Shown piece after piece: positions 26,472 to 35,755 of a stretch of DNA of 50,170 nt. The stretch is from Luteitalea sp. (GTDB lineage: Bacteria > Acidobacteriota > Vicinamibacteria > Vicinamibacterales > Vicinamibacteraceae). Location of the stretch: the NCBI GenBank assembly GCA_009377605.1, contig WHTT01000049.1, positions 1 through 50,170 of the forward strand. Direction: 5' to 3'. Made by a program: the position numbers and the translations under genes. Below the pieces are notes generated by a model, which worked only from the letters and a program-made list of their open reading frames with translations, had not been told where the DNA came from and did no database searches. Position 1 is the stretch's first letter, and each line of letters starts with the position of its first letter.

Positions 26472-29048
26472 ATGGCTCAGCCGACCCCCTACGAACGCGT
26501 AGCCAGTTTCCAGGACATTCAGGCGCTTTCGCCGTCGACTCCAATCCCAGGGCAGTCGCTTGATTCTGAATACAATGCGGTCGTTAACACCTTTAATGAG
26601 ATTCTGGCCAATCTCGCGCTGATCCAGCGTGATGACGGAAAACTGGCGAACGAGAGCGTTGGTTTGGAGCAGCTGGCCGTCGGCGTGCTCGACGGCGTTG
26701 AAGCGGTCACGATCACGGACGCCGGCCGGGCGCTGTTGGACGACGCTACGGTGGCCGAGCAGGTCGAGACGCTGGCCGTGGTCAGCTACGCCGAATCGCA
26801 AGGACTAGGTCAGTCGCAGAGGTTTGAAGCCCGGAAAAACATCGGTTTGCCTGACTTGGCCGCCGACCAGTTCTGGGTCGGGCAGGGTTCGAGCGAGAAC
26901 CCGGTTGCGGTAGCGCCAGAGGCCGCCCGCACAGCCCTGGGTCTCGGCACGATTGCCACCCAGGCCGCGGACGATGTCGCGCTCACGGGCGGGTCTCTCA
27001 CCGATGTAGCGGTCAACGTCAAAGCGCCTGATGACGCAGAAGCCGTGTTCCGCAACCTCGCGGAAATGGTTCACGGCAACGTCATTACGCCGGAAGATTA
27101 CGACATCGAGCCCAACATCACCTACGGGGCGGGGCTGGATGATGCTGCCGCCGGCAGGGTGACGGCAGCGATCCAGAAGGCTATCGACAAGGCGACGGCT
27201 CTCGGCCGCCCGTGCATGTTGATGCTGCGGCCTCAGACGTACCAAGTGTTGAAGGTGTCAGGGCAAGAATTTTGCCTTCAGGGGACGCCAAGTAATTTGT
27301 TTGTGTATGGCTATGGCGCCAAACTGGTGCGTAAGCGCACCCCAGGGATTGTGGAGGACGCGGGGCACGTGTGGGACTGGCGGCCGCTCAGCGAGGTCAC
27401 AGACCGTGGTGTATTCTACTTCACGGGCGGGGGGATTTACGGCCTAGAGGTTGACGGCGGTCTTGGGTTGCAACAGGTCGCGGGTGATCCTGAGCTTACC
27501 GGAACAGCAGGATGGGTCGAAGGCGCAGGCGGTTCCGCAACGACATTCGAGATTTTCCGCGGGGAAGACACGTCTGTTCGGCCGACCAGTTTCAAGGTCA
27601 CCAAGAACGACGCCAGTGGTGCGGTGGTTAATAGAGATTATCGTTATCCTTTTGAGGTGCCTCAGGCAAACATCGACGGCTCGGTGGTTTATCAGATCAC
27701 ATGTCGCGTCACTGATGTGGCGGTTGGCGCCAGCGCACGAGTATTTGTCTCGGATACTCAGACGGGGGCGGCAGTCAGCACGACGGCAATTCTCAGCGCT
27801 GCGGGCGGTGTCAACTTTCAATGGACCCCATCCACGGCGGGGACGTACTACCTCGCGATGCGAGTCCAGTCTGACACACAAGACGATTACGCCATGTTCC
27901 GAGAGGTACGGTGCTGGCCGCTTCTCGGCGAACACGAAGGCGCGGTCATACGCGCGTGGGGTTCACGCGGATGGAGACTGATCGACTGCTACTTCCACGA
28001 TAATCCGCACTACCTGATCGGTCTGCAAGGCGGGGCCATACAGGATTGTCAGATTGTCGGGTTCCACGGCGAAGACAGCCTTTACGACGGCATCGATGTC
28101 AAGGACTACGGTTCGATTAGCTACGGAAACGTCATCGATCGGGCGTGGCTGAGGCGGTGCGGGATCGGCGGGGTTGCATCCACAAGTCCGTCAGCGTCTC
28201 TCGATTTCATGGGTCGTGGGTGGGTTATCAGCAACCCCACCATCCTTGAATTTGGCGCACACGATAAGAACCAGAGCGGGATTCGCGGCAAAAGCACCAA
28301 CACGACGCAGGGGCGCGGCCACGGCCCGCGGCAGAGTTATGTCTACGGCCACCGCCTGATCGCGTCCCCCGGGGCTTCTGGTGTCACGAATACACGCGGT
28401 ATCCACGACCAAGAAGGCGCTTTGTCGATTGGTCCAGGCTATGTAGAGGGGGCAGAACGCGGCGTTCACGCCGCGGGCAATGGGGTGGAGAGCTTGATCG
28501 AGGGGCAGCACATTACGGGGTGCGGCACAGGCATTGAAGTTGCTCTCAACAATTCCCGCGCCATTGTACACGGCAATCGCGTCACCGGGAACGACAAGGG
28601 CATCGTGTCCGCTGCTGACGATGGCGTTTACCGCGATAACATCTGCACCGACAACGACACCTCGGATTTAGAATTTGCCTCTGGTGCCAACAACAACGTG
28701 GTTTGTGGCGGGGAAGTCGAGGTGGTGTCCGATGGCGGGACAGGGAACATCTTCAGCGCCGTAAAGGGGTACAAGACCCAGGCGAAACTGTCTGGGACGT
28801 TTGAACTGGATTCGACCGGCTTAAAGACCGTCACAATCGCTCACGGTCTTGCGAAGACGCCTTTACTCTTGCAGGTTGTGGCGTCTCTGTCCCTGGAAAC
28901 GGCTGTGACTGATTTTGTTGTCGATTTCATGCGTGTCCACAGCGTCGACGCAACCAACGTCGGCCTGCGCGTACAGGTCGGGACGGCCAGCGCTACAGGT
29001 GGCGCGCTCGGGCGCGTGAACGTTCACGTTGACGCGACGGGGCTTTAG
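26472..29048 (+). CDS. Tailspike 1, parallel beta-helix receptor-binding protein
   Basis: The 858-residue protein starts with a virion-anchor domain (MAQPTPYERVASFQDIQALS..., NAVVNTFNEILANLALIQRDD) shared with the next gene. After a linker rich in DAGRALLDDATV-type repeats, residues about 200-780 look like a right-handed beta-helix, with many N/D-G turns, HGNRVTGNDKGI, YRDNICTDND and an inserted jelly-roll-like part (around residues 330-480). The C-terminus forms a beta domain (TVTIAHGLAKTPLLLQVV) that probably trimerises. It should bind or cut host surface polysaccharide. ATG 26472 lies just after the previous stop with a weak ribosome site. Confidence 0.8.
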   Translation: MAQPTPYERVASFQDIQALSPSTPIPGQSLDSEYNAVVNTFNEILANLALIQRDDGKLANESVGLEQLAVGVLDGVEAVTITDAGRALLDDATVAEQVETLAVVSYAESQGLGQSQRFEARKNIGLPDLAADQFWVGQGSSENPVAVAPEAARTALGLGTIATQAADDVALTGGSLTDVAVNVKAPDDAEAVFRNLAEMVHGNVITPEDYDIEPNITYGAGLDDAAAGRVTAAIQKAIDKATALGRPCMLMLRPQTYQVLKVSGQEFCLQGTPSNLFVYGYGAKLVRKRTPGIVEDAGHVWDWRPLSEVTDRGVFYFTGGGIYGLEVDGGLGLQQVAGDPELTGTAGWVEGAGGSATTFEIFRGEDTSVRPTSFKVTKNDASGAVVNRDYRYPFEVPQANIDGSVVYQITCRVTDVAVGASARVFVSDTQTGAAVSTTAILSAAGGVNFQWTPSTAGTYYLAMRVQSDTQDDYAMFREVRCWPLLGEHEGAVIRAWGSRGWRLIDCYFHDNPHYLIGLQGGAIQDCQIVGFHGEDSLYDGIDVKDYGSISYGNVIDRAWLRRCGIGGVASTSPSASLDFMGRGWVISNPTILEFGAHDKNQSGIRGKSTNTTQGRGHGPRQSYVYGHRLIASPGASGVTNTRGIHDQEGALSIGPGYVEGAERGVHAAGNGVESLIEGQHITGCGTGIEVALNNSRAIVHGNRVTGNDKGIVSAADDGVYRDNICTDNDTSDLEFASGANNNVVCGGEVEVVSDGGTGNIFSAVKGYKTQAKLSGTFELDSTGLKTVTIAHGLAKTPLLLQVVASLSLETAVTDFVVDFMRVHSVDATNVGLRVQVGTASATGGALGRVNVHVDATGL

Positions 29049-29056
29049 CGCCCTAC

Positions 29057-29085
29057 TTGCGTCTCATATTCCGACAGTGTAGTAT
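29057..29085 (+). promoter_or_regulatory. Weak candidate promoter for tailspike 2
   Basis: TTGCGT (29057-29062), 17 bases, TAGTAT (29080-29085), in the 91-bp gap between the two spike genes. Confidence 0.3.
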
Positions 29086-29139
29086 CCACTAGGGACGTTC
29101 TGCCGTTTCGCCCACGGCGTTTGACCGCACGGGCGCAAC

Positions 29140-32100
29140 GTGGCACAACCGACTCCCTACGAACGCGTAGCCAATTTCCAGGACCTCCAGGCGCTTTCGC
29201 CGTCGACCCCGCTCCCGGGGCAGACGCTCGACACCGAGCTCAACGCGGTCGTCAACACCTTCAACGAGATTTTGGCCAATCTCGCGCTCATCCAGCGCGA
29301 CGACACCGCGCTCGCCAACCAGTCTGTCGGGTTCGACCAGCTCAAAGCCGAAGTACTGGTCGGCATCAATCCCGCCACCGTCTGGGCGGCCGGCACCGTC
29401 TACGTCGTCGGCGATACGGTCATCAGTTTCACGTCGCTCTACCGCGCCATCGAGTCGCACACGTCCACGGCGGATTTCTCGGAAGACCTGAACACCGGCT
29501 TCTGGGAACTCCTGCTGGACCTGGCCACCGACCCCTTGTCCCTGTCGGGCGACATCACGGTCGACTCCGAAGGGGTCGTAACCATCGCCGACAACGCGGT
29601 GTCGAATGCCAAGTTGGCGCAAGGCTCCGCCCGCTCGGTGGTGGGCGTCACTGGCAACAGCACGGCCAATCGCGCCGATATGCAGGCCGCGGCCTACCAG
29701 GTTCTCCGTGGCAGCGCCGCCGGCGACGCACTGGCGTTCGGTTCGATCGATCTCTCCGAGGCTGCGGCGGTCGGGTCGTCCATCCTGGCGCTCGCCAACG
29801 GTGGCACCGGCGCCGCCGATGCATCTGGCGCCCGCACCGCACTGGAGCTTGGCGCTGCGGCAGTGGCCGGGCTCAGCAATGACGTGACGCTCGGCGACGA
29901 CAGTGAAACCGATCTCGTCACCGAGCACGCCGTCAAGGTGTTCGCCGAGACGCTGTTAGCGACTGGGTTTGTCGATCTCGATCCGGTGCGCGTGGCGACC
30001 GTGGTCGCCGGAACGCTTGCTTCGAGCTTCGAGGATGGCGACACGGTAGACGGCGTAGTGCTCGCCACCGGCGATCGCATCCTCATCAAGAACCAGGCAG
30101 GCGCGACGAACAACGGCGTCTACACGGTCGAGGCGACAGGCACTCCGACTCGCGCGACCGACAACGATGAATCGGACGAGTTCGTCGGCCGGCAAGTGCT
30201 GGTGCTGGAGGGCACCGCGAACGCCGCCACGAAATGGAAATGTTCGAACACCGAAGCCCCGACCGTCGGCTCGACCAATATCACGTGGGTTCAGACCCAG
30301 GCGGCCAATTCATACATGGCCGGTGCCGGCCTTATATTGACAGGCCAGGAGTTCACGCCCGATCCGGCTGTTTTGGCGCATTTGGCGTCGGGCAATACGT
30401 TCGTCAACTCTAACCCACAAATCTTCCAGCGGAATACCGCAGACACGGCTACGACCACCGTAGGCGGCACGCTCACAAACGCGCAGTTGGGCCACTCGGC
30501 CCGAGTATCCAATAACGACGGCACCGGAAACAAGTCAGTCTTGGCGCTTGCTGTGGCCACGGGGGGCGAGCAGTTTACCGCTTCCATACTCGCGGAAAGA
30601 ACAGGGACGCAGACCGGCAAACTTTCGGCGTACCTGCGCCGCGGGTCTACGGCCGGCGTAAAGGTCTGGGAGGTCGACCAACTCGGCAATTTCGAGATTG
30701 AAGGTGCGCTCGACGTTGGCGACGCGCCCGCGACGCTCGCGAACCTCGGCAGCATTCCGCAGTTTTCCACCACGACGGCCGCGGCCGCGGCTGACGTGTC
30801 GGCGTACGACCGGCTCTACGTCCACGGCTATGCGTCGCTCGGCGATGGCGGCCATGGCCACTGGCGCAACGTCAGCACGTCCGAGCCTACCCACACTGCG
30901 AAGTTCCAGGACGCCGGAAACGACTGGTGGGAGCCCGACGAGGAGACCGTCAACACCAAGATGTTCGGGATGCTCCTGGATGACTCTACGGACGACCGCA
31001 CTGCGTGGCTGACCGTCGTCGGGATGCTCAATTCGGATGTATACAAGAAAATCTTCGTCCCCGAGGGCATTTCTCGTGTCTCGGGTGGCGTCCTGGGTGC
31101 AATCACGGCGAGCGATTGGGAAATCCGTGGGGCGCACCAGCAACTGACGATCATCAAAAAAACCGGCACCACAAATACGAACGTTTTCCGAATCGGGGAC
31201 AGTTTAAACATCGCGCGTAGCTGGCATATTTCGCACATCGGGATCGACCACGGGCTGCTCTCCGGCGCTGACGCCGATCTGGTCGGGTCGGCGTTCGATA
31301 TACGAAATGCCCTCCGAAACTGGAAACTCGATGACGTTAAAATTGATCGGTGTGTCGATGGGATCATCCTGGGTAACGTCGCTGATGAGACGAATGCTCG
31401 CCAAGGAAATATGGATCGGATTCGCATCGACCTGATCGCCGCCAGCACGATAGGCGCTCAGGCGGCCTTCAACGACGTGGGAAGCGCAAACATCAAGCTC
31501 ACCAATTCGTTCGTCAGCTCGATTGGAGGAGGCACCAACTTGGGTGGCCGGGGCATCTGGATGCACCCCGGCGAGAACAATCTAGGCGATGCCTGGAAGG
31601 TGGAAAATTGCGAGTTCAACATGACGAACGCCAATATGGGTTTTTCTTTGGACATCTCGGCGACCAGCCGCTTGATCGGGAATCGCGTCTTCACGAATTG
31701 CGTGTTCGACCGCGCCGAGGTCGCGAGCATTCGCCTAGCGATGGGGTCTAGCGGTCCGGCTTCGTTCATCAACGTCGGTTTCAGCAACTGCGTCGCGGAC
31801 GCAGGCAACACCGCTGGCTCAGAGGCCAAGAGTTTGGTTGTGCAAAACGGAAAGACAGACGACAGCTCCGTCCAATTGCGCATGAGCGGCTGCCAGTTGA
31901 CGACCGGAAACGGCAACATGATTACGTTTTCCGGCGCTGGGGTTAAGCAGGTCGCCATCATGGGGACTGAGTTCTTCAGTCGCAACAATACCGTGGTGGA
32001 TCAGTGCATCAGCGGCATAAACAACAGCGTGCGCGGGGCTATCGTCGGATGCTACGTGAAGCAAGGCTTCAACGCAACGGGCAGCGTTCCGACGCAGCCG

Positions 32101-32193
32101 GAGTTTTTCCTGTCGTCAGGCAGCACCGCTAACCTGAACGCCCCTCAGAGCACGAACGACTTCGCGGCGTGCTCGGGTGGGTTTCAGGGGTGA
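29140..32193 (+). CDS. Tailspike 2 / tail fibre, modular receptor-binding protein
   Basis: The 1017-residue product starts at GTG 29140 and repeats the anchor of tailspike 1 over the first ~75 residues (MAQPTPYERVANFQDLQALSP). Then come a chitin-binding-like module (AAGTVYVVGDTVISFTSLYRAIESH), Ala-rich shaft repeats (ANGGTGAADASGARTALELG), a module with GDRILIKNQAGATNNGVYTV typical of phage fibres, and from about residue 540 a parallel beta-helix (HISHIGIDHGLLSGADA, GIILGNVADETNARQGNMDRIRID). The two spikes probably use the same virion socket while recognising different surface sugars. Start GTG has no strong ribosome site. Confidence 0.8.
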   Translation: MAQPTPYERVANFQDLQALSPSTPLPGQTLDTELNAVVNTFNEILANLALIQRDDTALANQSVGFDQLKAEVLVGINPATVWAAGTVYVVGDTVISFTSLYRAIESHTSTADFSEDLNTGFWELLLDLATDPLSLSGDITVDSEGVVTIADNAVSNAKLAQGSARSVVGVTGNSTANRADMQAAAYQVLRGSAAGDALAFGSIDLSEAAAVGSSILALANGGTGAADASGARTALELGAAAVAGLSNDVTLGDDSETDLVTEHAVKVFAETLLATGFVDLDPVRVATVVAGTLASSFEDGDTVDGVVLATGDRILIKNQAGATNNGVYTVEATGTPTRATDNDESDEFVGRQVLVLEGTANAATKWKCSNTEAPTVGSTNITWVQTQAANSYMAGAGLILTGQEFTPDPAVLAHLASGNTFVNSNPQIFQRNTADTATTTVGGTLTNAQLGHSARVSNNDGTGNKSVLALAVATGGEQFTASILAERTGTQTGKLSAYLRRGSTAGVKVWEVDQLGNFEIEGALDVGDAPATLANLGSIPQFSTTTAAAAADVSAYDRLYVHGYASLGDGGHGHWRNVSTSEPTHTAKFQDAGNDWWEPDEETVNTKMFGMLLDDSTDDRTAWLTVVGMLNSDVYKKIFVPEGISRVSGGVLGAITASDWEIRGAHQQLTIIKKTGTTNTNVFRIGDSLNIARSWHISHIGIDHGLLSGADADLVGSAFDIRNALRNWKLDDVKIDRCVDGIILGNVADETNARQGNMDRIRIDLIAASTIGAQAAFNDVGSANIKLTNSFVSSIGGGTNLGGRGIWMHPGENNLGDAWKVENCEFNMTNANMGFSLDISATSRLIGNRVFTNCVFDRAEVASIRLAMGSSGPASFINVGFSNCVADAGNTAGSEAKSLVVQNGKTDDSSVQLRMSGCQLTTGNGNMITFSGAGVKQVAIMGTEFFSRNNTVVDQCISGINNSVRGAIVGCYVKQGFNATGSVPTQPEFFLSSGSTANLNAPQSTNDFAACSGGFQG

Positions 32194-32352
32194 TTACTTC
32201 GGCCCGTACAGTTCGTCCGCTTCGCTCACTTCGTCGGGAGCGTAGTAATCGGGCTCCGGCACCGGGTCGCACTCACACGTCCAGATCCACGCTGGTTCGC
32301 GGGCGACCATACGGGGGAAGTGCCCACAGTGGGGACACGGGAGAGCAACCAT
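32194..32352 (-). CDS. Small zinc-ribbon protein on opposite strand, 52 aa
   Basis: The frame runs from ATG 32352 to TAA 32194, filling the gap after tailspike 2. The product starts MVALPCPHCGHFPRMV and continues with WIWTCECD, a CPHC...CEC zinc-ribbon pattern, and an acidic tail (YYAPDEVSEADELYG). Sensible zinc spacing argues for a real gene, although the ribosome site is weak and it opposes the late genes. Confidence 0.5.
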   Translation of the reverse strand: MVALPCPHCGHFPRMVAREPAWIWTCECDPVPEPDYYAPDEVSEADELYGPK

Positions 32353-32445
32353 GCGGGGCAGTCTAGCGCGCAACCGGGAGGTGACGCAACAGGAAAGTGA
32401 CCGGCTTGACGTAGGACGACAAATGTCGCAGAAACCTACAACGTT

Positions 32446-32739
32446 ATGAGCTCGCTCGACGAAGTGTCTTTCCGGTTGGGCGAGGTTAACAACGCCGTGA
32501 AGACGCTATTGGCGCGCGGCGCCGCCCACGAGGCGAAAACCGAGTCGATTGCAAGGGATCTGATCGACATGAAGACGCAGCTCCCCGCAGTGGTCGAAAA
32601 GGTGGCGGAAATGCACCCGCACGTCGAGGACTACCGGCGAACCAAGCGATTTGGGCTCAAGGTGGTGTCGGTGATGACGTTTGTGCTGGCGGGGGCCGCC
32701 AACATCGCGATCGAGGTTGTGAGGACGTGGTGGCGGTGA
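32446..32739 (+). CDS. Coiled-coil protein with C-terminal membrane anchor, 97 aa
   Basis: The N-terminal 65 residues form a helix with heptads (EVSFRLGEVNNAVKTLLARG, ESIARDLIDMKTQLPAVVEKV), then HPHVEDYRRTKRFGLK and a C-terminal membrane helix (VVSVMTFVLAGAANIAIEVV). The layout resembles small proteins (DUF1515-like) of rhizobial phages. Function unknown; position is between the spikes and packaging genes. Confidence 0.65.
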   Translation: MSSLDEVSFRLGEVNNAVKTLLARGAAHEAKTESIARDLIDMKTQLPAVVEKVAEMHPHVEDYRRTKRFGLKVVSVMTFVLAGAANIAIEVVRTWWR

Positions 32740-32746
32740 CCGACTG

Positions 32747-33985
32747 ATGCCGACGCCCCCGCTGTCAGACGAGGTACTACAGGAGGCGGTTGACGCCCTC
32801 CACACGCACGGTCGCAAGTACTTGGCGGCCAACGCGCTCGGCATTGACCGCCGGACGTTCCATTCCCGGCTCGCGGTAGCGGCGCGGCGGGGGCTGTTGC
32901 TTGATGAACCGCCGGCCATGCCGGGGTTCGAGATAACGAAGGTCACGACCGCCCCGGACGGCAGTCAGCACGTCACACAGAAGCAAGAGCACGGCGAGAG
33001 GTACGAACCGCCGCCGACACACGTACTCGGCAAGATCACCGCACACGTAGACGCCGAAGGGCGCATAGTTCAATCGTGGCCGCGGTACATGCCTGACGCC
33101 GAGCAGCAGGAAGCCGCGATGCGCGCCGTGGTGGCGGCGCTCAAGGAGGAAGTCCCGCGGGCGGAGCCGGTCGCGGCGCCGCTTCGGCCGGGCGACACCG
33201 AGTTGCTCAATCAATTCACCGTCACCGACCTGCATTTTGGCATGCTGGCATGGCCGGAAGAAAACGCCCGCAAAGAAGCGTGGGATTTGAAAGAAGCCGA
33301 GCGGACGTTACTCAATTGGTTCACCGCCGCGATCGAACTGTCACCGCCGGCCGCTACCGCCATCCTGGCGCAGCTCGGCGATTTGCTGCACCACGACTCG
33401 CACCTCAGCGTCACGCCGACGCACGCGCACGTGCTCGACGCGGACAGCCGATTACAGAAAATGATTCGCGTCGTTATCCGGTGTTTGCGCCAGATCGTTG
33501 CGAGGCTGCTGGCCAAACACGAGCGCGTCCACATCGTGATGGCGGACGCCAACCACGACCCCGCCGGCGGCGCGTGGCTGCGCGAGATGTTCGCGGCGTT
33601 CTTCGAGGATGAGCCGCGCGTGACGGTCGACAGTAGCGCCAGTACCTACTACTGCTACGAGCACGGCGAAACGTCGCTGTTCTATCACCACGGCCACAAG
33701 CGCAAAATCGCCGACGTGGATTCGGTGTTCGCCGGTCAGTTCCGCGACGTGTTCGGCCGCACGAAGCACAGCTACGCCCACATAGGGCATCTGCACTCCG
33801 ACGAACTCAAGTCCACCAACCTCATGAAGGTGGAGCGGCACGAGACGTTGTCCGCGCCGGATGCCTACGCGGCGAACGGTGGGTGGCTCGCCGGCCGCTC
33901 AGCCAAGGTCATCACCTACCACAAGAAGTTTGGTGAGGTGTCGCGCGTCGTCATCTCGCCGCAGATGCTGGCGGTGGCGGCATGA
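32747..33985 (+). CDS. Calcineurin-like metallophosphoesterase with N-terminal HTH
   Basis: Residues 8-50 form a helix-turn-helix of the Fis/HTH_8 type (LQEAVDALHTHGRKYLAANALGIDRRTFHSRL). From about 155 the metallophosphoesterase motifs appear in order: TDLHFG (160-165), GDLLHHD (211-217), ANHD (268-271, usually GNHD), HHGHK (314-318) and IGHLH (346-350). It should be a metal-dependent phosphatase or nuclease tethered to DNA. It lies directly before a small gene and TerL, so a role in DNA processing at packaging is possible. Function is unproven; related proteins are known to me near phage terminases. Confidence 0.82.
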   Translation: MPTPPLSDEVLQEAVDALHTHGRKYLAANALGIDRRTFHSRLAVAARRGLLLDEPPAMPGFEITKVTTAPDGSQHVTQKQEHGERYEPPPTHVLGKITAHVDAEGRIVQSWPRYMPDAEQQEAAMRAVVAALKEEVPRAEPVAAPLRPGDTELLNQFTVTDLHFGMLAWPEENARKEAWDLKEAERTLLNWFTAAIELSPPAATAILAQLGDLLHHDSHLSVTPTHAHVLDADSRLQKMIRVVIRCLRQIVARLLAKHERVHIVMADANHDPAGGAWLREMFAAFFEDEPRVTVDSSASTYYCYEHGETSLFYHHGHKRKIADVDSVFAGQFRDVFGRTKHSYAHIGHLHSDELKSTNLMKVERHETLSAPDAYAANGGWLAGRSAKVITYHKKFGEVSRVVISPQMLAVAA

Positions 33986-34098
33986 AACAGGCGCGCACAC
34001 GATCGGCGCGGGTCCCGCCTCACGGTGTGCGGCGGTCGTTCGACGATGTCGAGAGTTGGATGATCGGCTCGGGGCCGGCTGAACGGAAGCGGAAGTGA
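33982..34098 (+). CDS. Small basic protein, 38 aa, upstream of TerL
   Basis: ATG 33982 overlaps the phosphoesterase stop (ATGA) and its own stop overlaps the TerL GTG (GTGA). The product (MKQARTRSARVPPHGVRR..., SWMIGSGPAERKRK) is basic and may bind DNA. Double coupling supports translation. Confidence 0.55.
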   Translation: MKQARTRSARVPPHGVRRSFDDVESWMIGSGPAERKRK

Positions 34099-35741
34099 GC
34101 GCTGACAAACAGGAACTTCTCAGGGCAACGAAACGCCTCATCGCGGTGCGGGAGGCGCACGACGATCTGTTGGCGTTCATGCGCCTGACGATGCCGGACC
34201 CAGAGGATATCGACGACCCGGCGAAGTCGCTTTACCAGGTCACTCCACAGGCGCGGCTGCTCTGCGAGATACTGCATAAGATTGACCGGCGCGAGATACT
34301 GACGAAGACCGGCGCGCGCAATTTCGCGCTGTCGATTGCCCCGCAGACCGGTAAGAGCCAGATCATCAGCCGGGCTTTTCCGGCGTGGCAGATCGGCCGC
34401 AATCCACGAATCAACATGATCCTGGGGAGCTACAACCAGGACATGGCGAACGGCTTTGGCGACGATGTGCGGGCGATCGTCGAGTCGCCGATGTTCCGCC
34501 AGGTCTTCCCCGAGTGCGAACTGCGTACCGGCGGCAAGGCCAAGGACATGCTCATCACCGCCGCCGGCGGTAAGGCCGCGTTCGTGGGCGTCGGCGGTTC
34601 GGGCACCGGCAAGCCCGCCGACATTTTCGTGGTCGACGACCCGATCAAGTCCGACGAGGAGGCGCAGTCCGACATCTACCGACAGCGGTTATGGAATTGG
34701 TTCACGCGCGTCGCGTCCACCCGCATTCACAACGATTCGGCGATGGTGGTGGTCCACACGCGGTGGAACAGCGACGATCTGATCGGCCGTCTCTGCGACC
34801 CTGAGCATCCCGACCGCGACAAAGAGTACGCCGGTATCGCGGATGATTGGATGTCCATCAACATCCCCGCCGTGATTGCTGACCCAGATCTGGCGAAAGC
34901 CCTCGGGCTCACACTGGAGACACCGAAAAACGATCTCGTACGCGCGCAGTTTGGCGATAAGCCGCTTGTCGCGTTGTGGGAAGACCGGCACTCGCTGGAG
35001 CGGCTGGCGCGTGCCAAGCGGCTCGACAAGCGCGGGTTCTCGTCGCTCTACATGGGGCAGCCGTCGCCCGAGGACGGTGACTACTTCCGGGCGGCCGACC
35101 TGGTCGAGTACGATCGGGACGAGCTGCCCAAGAACCTCCGCGTCTACGGCGCCAGCGATCACGCGGTCAGCACCAAGCAGGACCGCGACTTCACCGTCAT
35201 GGGGTGCGTGGGCATTGATGAAAATGATGACATTTGGGTATTGCCTACCCTTGTGCGGGACAGATTTGCAACCGACAGGGCGGTGGACGAACTGCTGATC
35301 CAGTTCAAGAACCACAAGCCGATGCTGTGGTGGATCGAGGACGAGAACATATCGAAGTCGTTTGGGCCGTTTCTGCTCAAGCGGATGCGCGAGGAGCGCG
35401 TGTACGTCGCGCTGGACCCTATCAGCCCGCACAAGACCGACAAGGCGCTTCGCGCCCGGGCGATCCAGGGCCGGATGCGGATGGGGAAGGTGCGGTTTCC
35501 GCGGTTCGCCCCGTGGTGGCAGCAGGCGCGGGGCGAGATGCTGCGTTTCCCGACCGGCGCCCATGACGACTTCGTGGACTGGCTTGCCTACATCGGCTTG
35601 GGCCTGATGAAGGAAATCAGGGCGCCTGTCGAACGACACGAGGCCGAAGGCCCGCCGGTAGGCAGCATCGAGTGGATTTTGAAAAGTTCCAAGGAACGGG
35701 CGGGCGCCGAGAAGCGTGCCGCCGGGTCAGCGGGGTTCTGA
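34095..35741 (+). CDS. terL: Terminase large subunit
   Basis: The 548-residue packaging motor has an ATPase domain with Walker A APQTGKS (82-88) and Walker B IFVVDDP (177-183), coupling motif around HTRWNSDDL (221-229), and a C-terminal RNase H-like nuclease with Asp355 (ASDHAV), Asp416/Asp418-region residues (IEDEN) and the AHDDFVDW end (Asp491/Asp492/Asp495). It cuts and pumps DNA through the portal. GTG 34095 has GGAAG upstream. A headful mechanism would fit the circular permutation suggested by the window ends. Confidence 0.93.
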   Translation: MSADKQELLRATKRLIAVREAHDDLLAFMRLTMPDPEDIDDPAKSLYQVTPQARLLCEILHKIDRREILTKTGARNFALSIAPQTGKSQIISRAFPAWQIGRNPRINMILGSYNQDMANGFGDDVRAIVESPMFRQVFPECELRTGGKAKDMLITAAGGKAAFVGVGGSGTGKPADIFVVDDPIKSDEEAQSDIYRQRLWNWFTRVASTRIHNDSAMVVVHTRWNSDDLIGRLCDPEHPDRDKEYAGIADDWMSINIPAVIADPDLAKALGLTLETPKNDLVRAQFGDKPLVALWEDRHSLERLARAKRLDKRGFSSLYMGQPSPEDGDYFRAADLVEYDRDELPKNLRVYGASDHAVSTKQDRDFTVMGCVGIDENDDIWVLPTLVRDRFATDRAVDELLIQFKNHKPMLWWIEDENISKSFGPFLLKRMREERVYVALDPISPHKTDKALRARAIQGRMRMGKVRFPRFAPWWQQARGEMLRFPTGAHDDFVDWLAYIGLGLMKEIRAPVERHEAEGPPVGSIEWILKSSKERAGAEKRAAGSAGF

Positions 35742-35755
35742 AAGTGGTTGATGTA

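Noticed and set aside
34689-35639. Long minus-strand frame opposite terL
   Set aside because: The plus strand encodes intact terminase motifs; Arg/His-rich antisense sequence has no coding sign.
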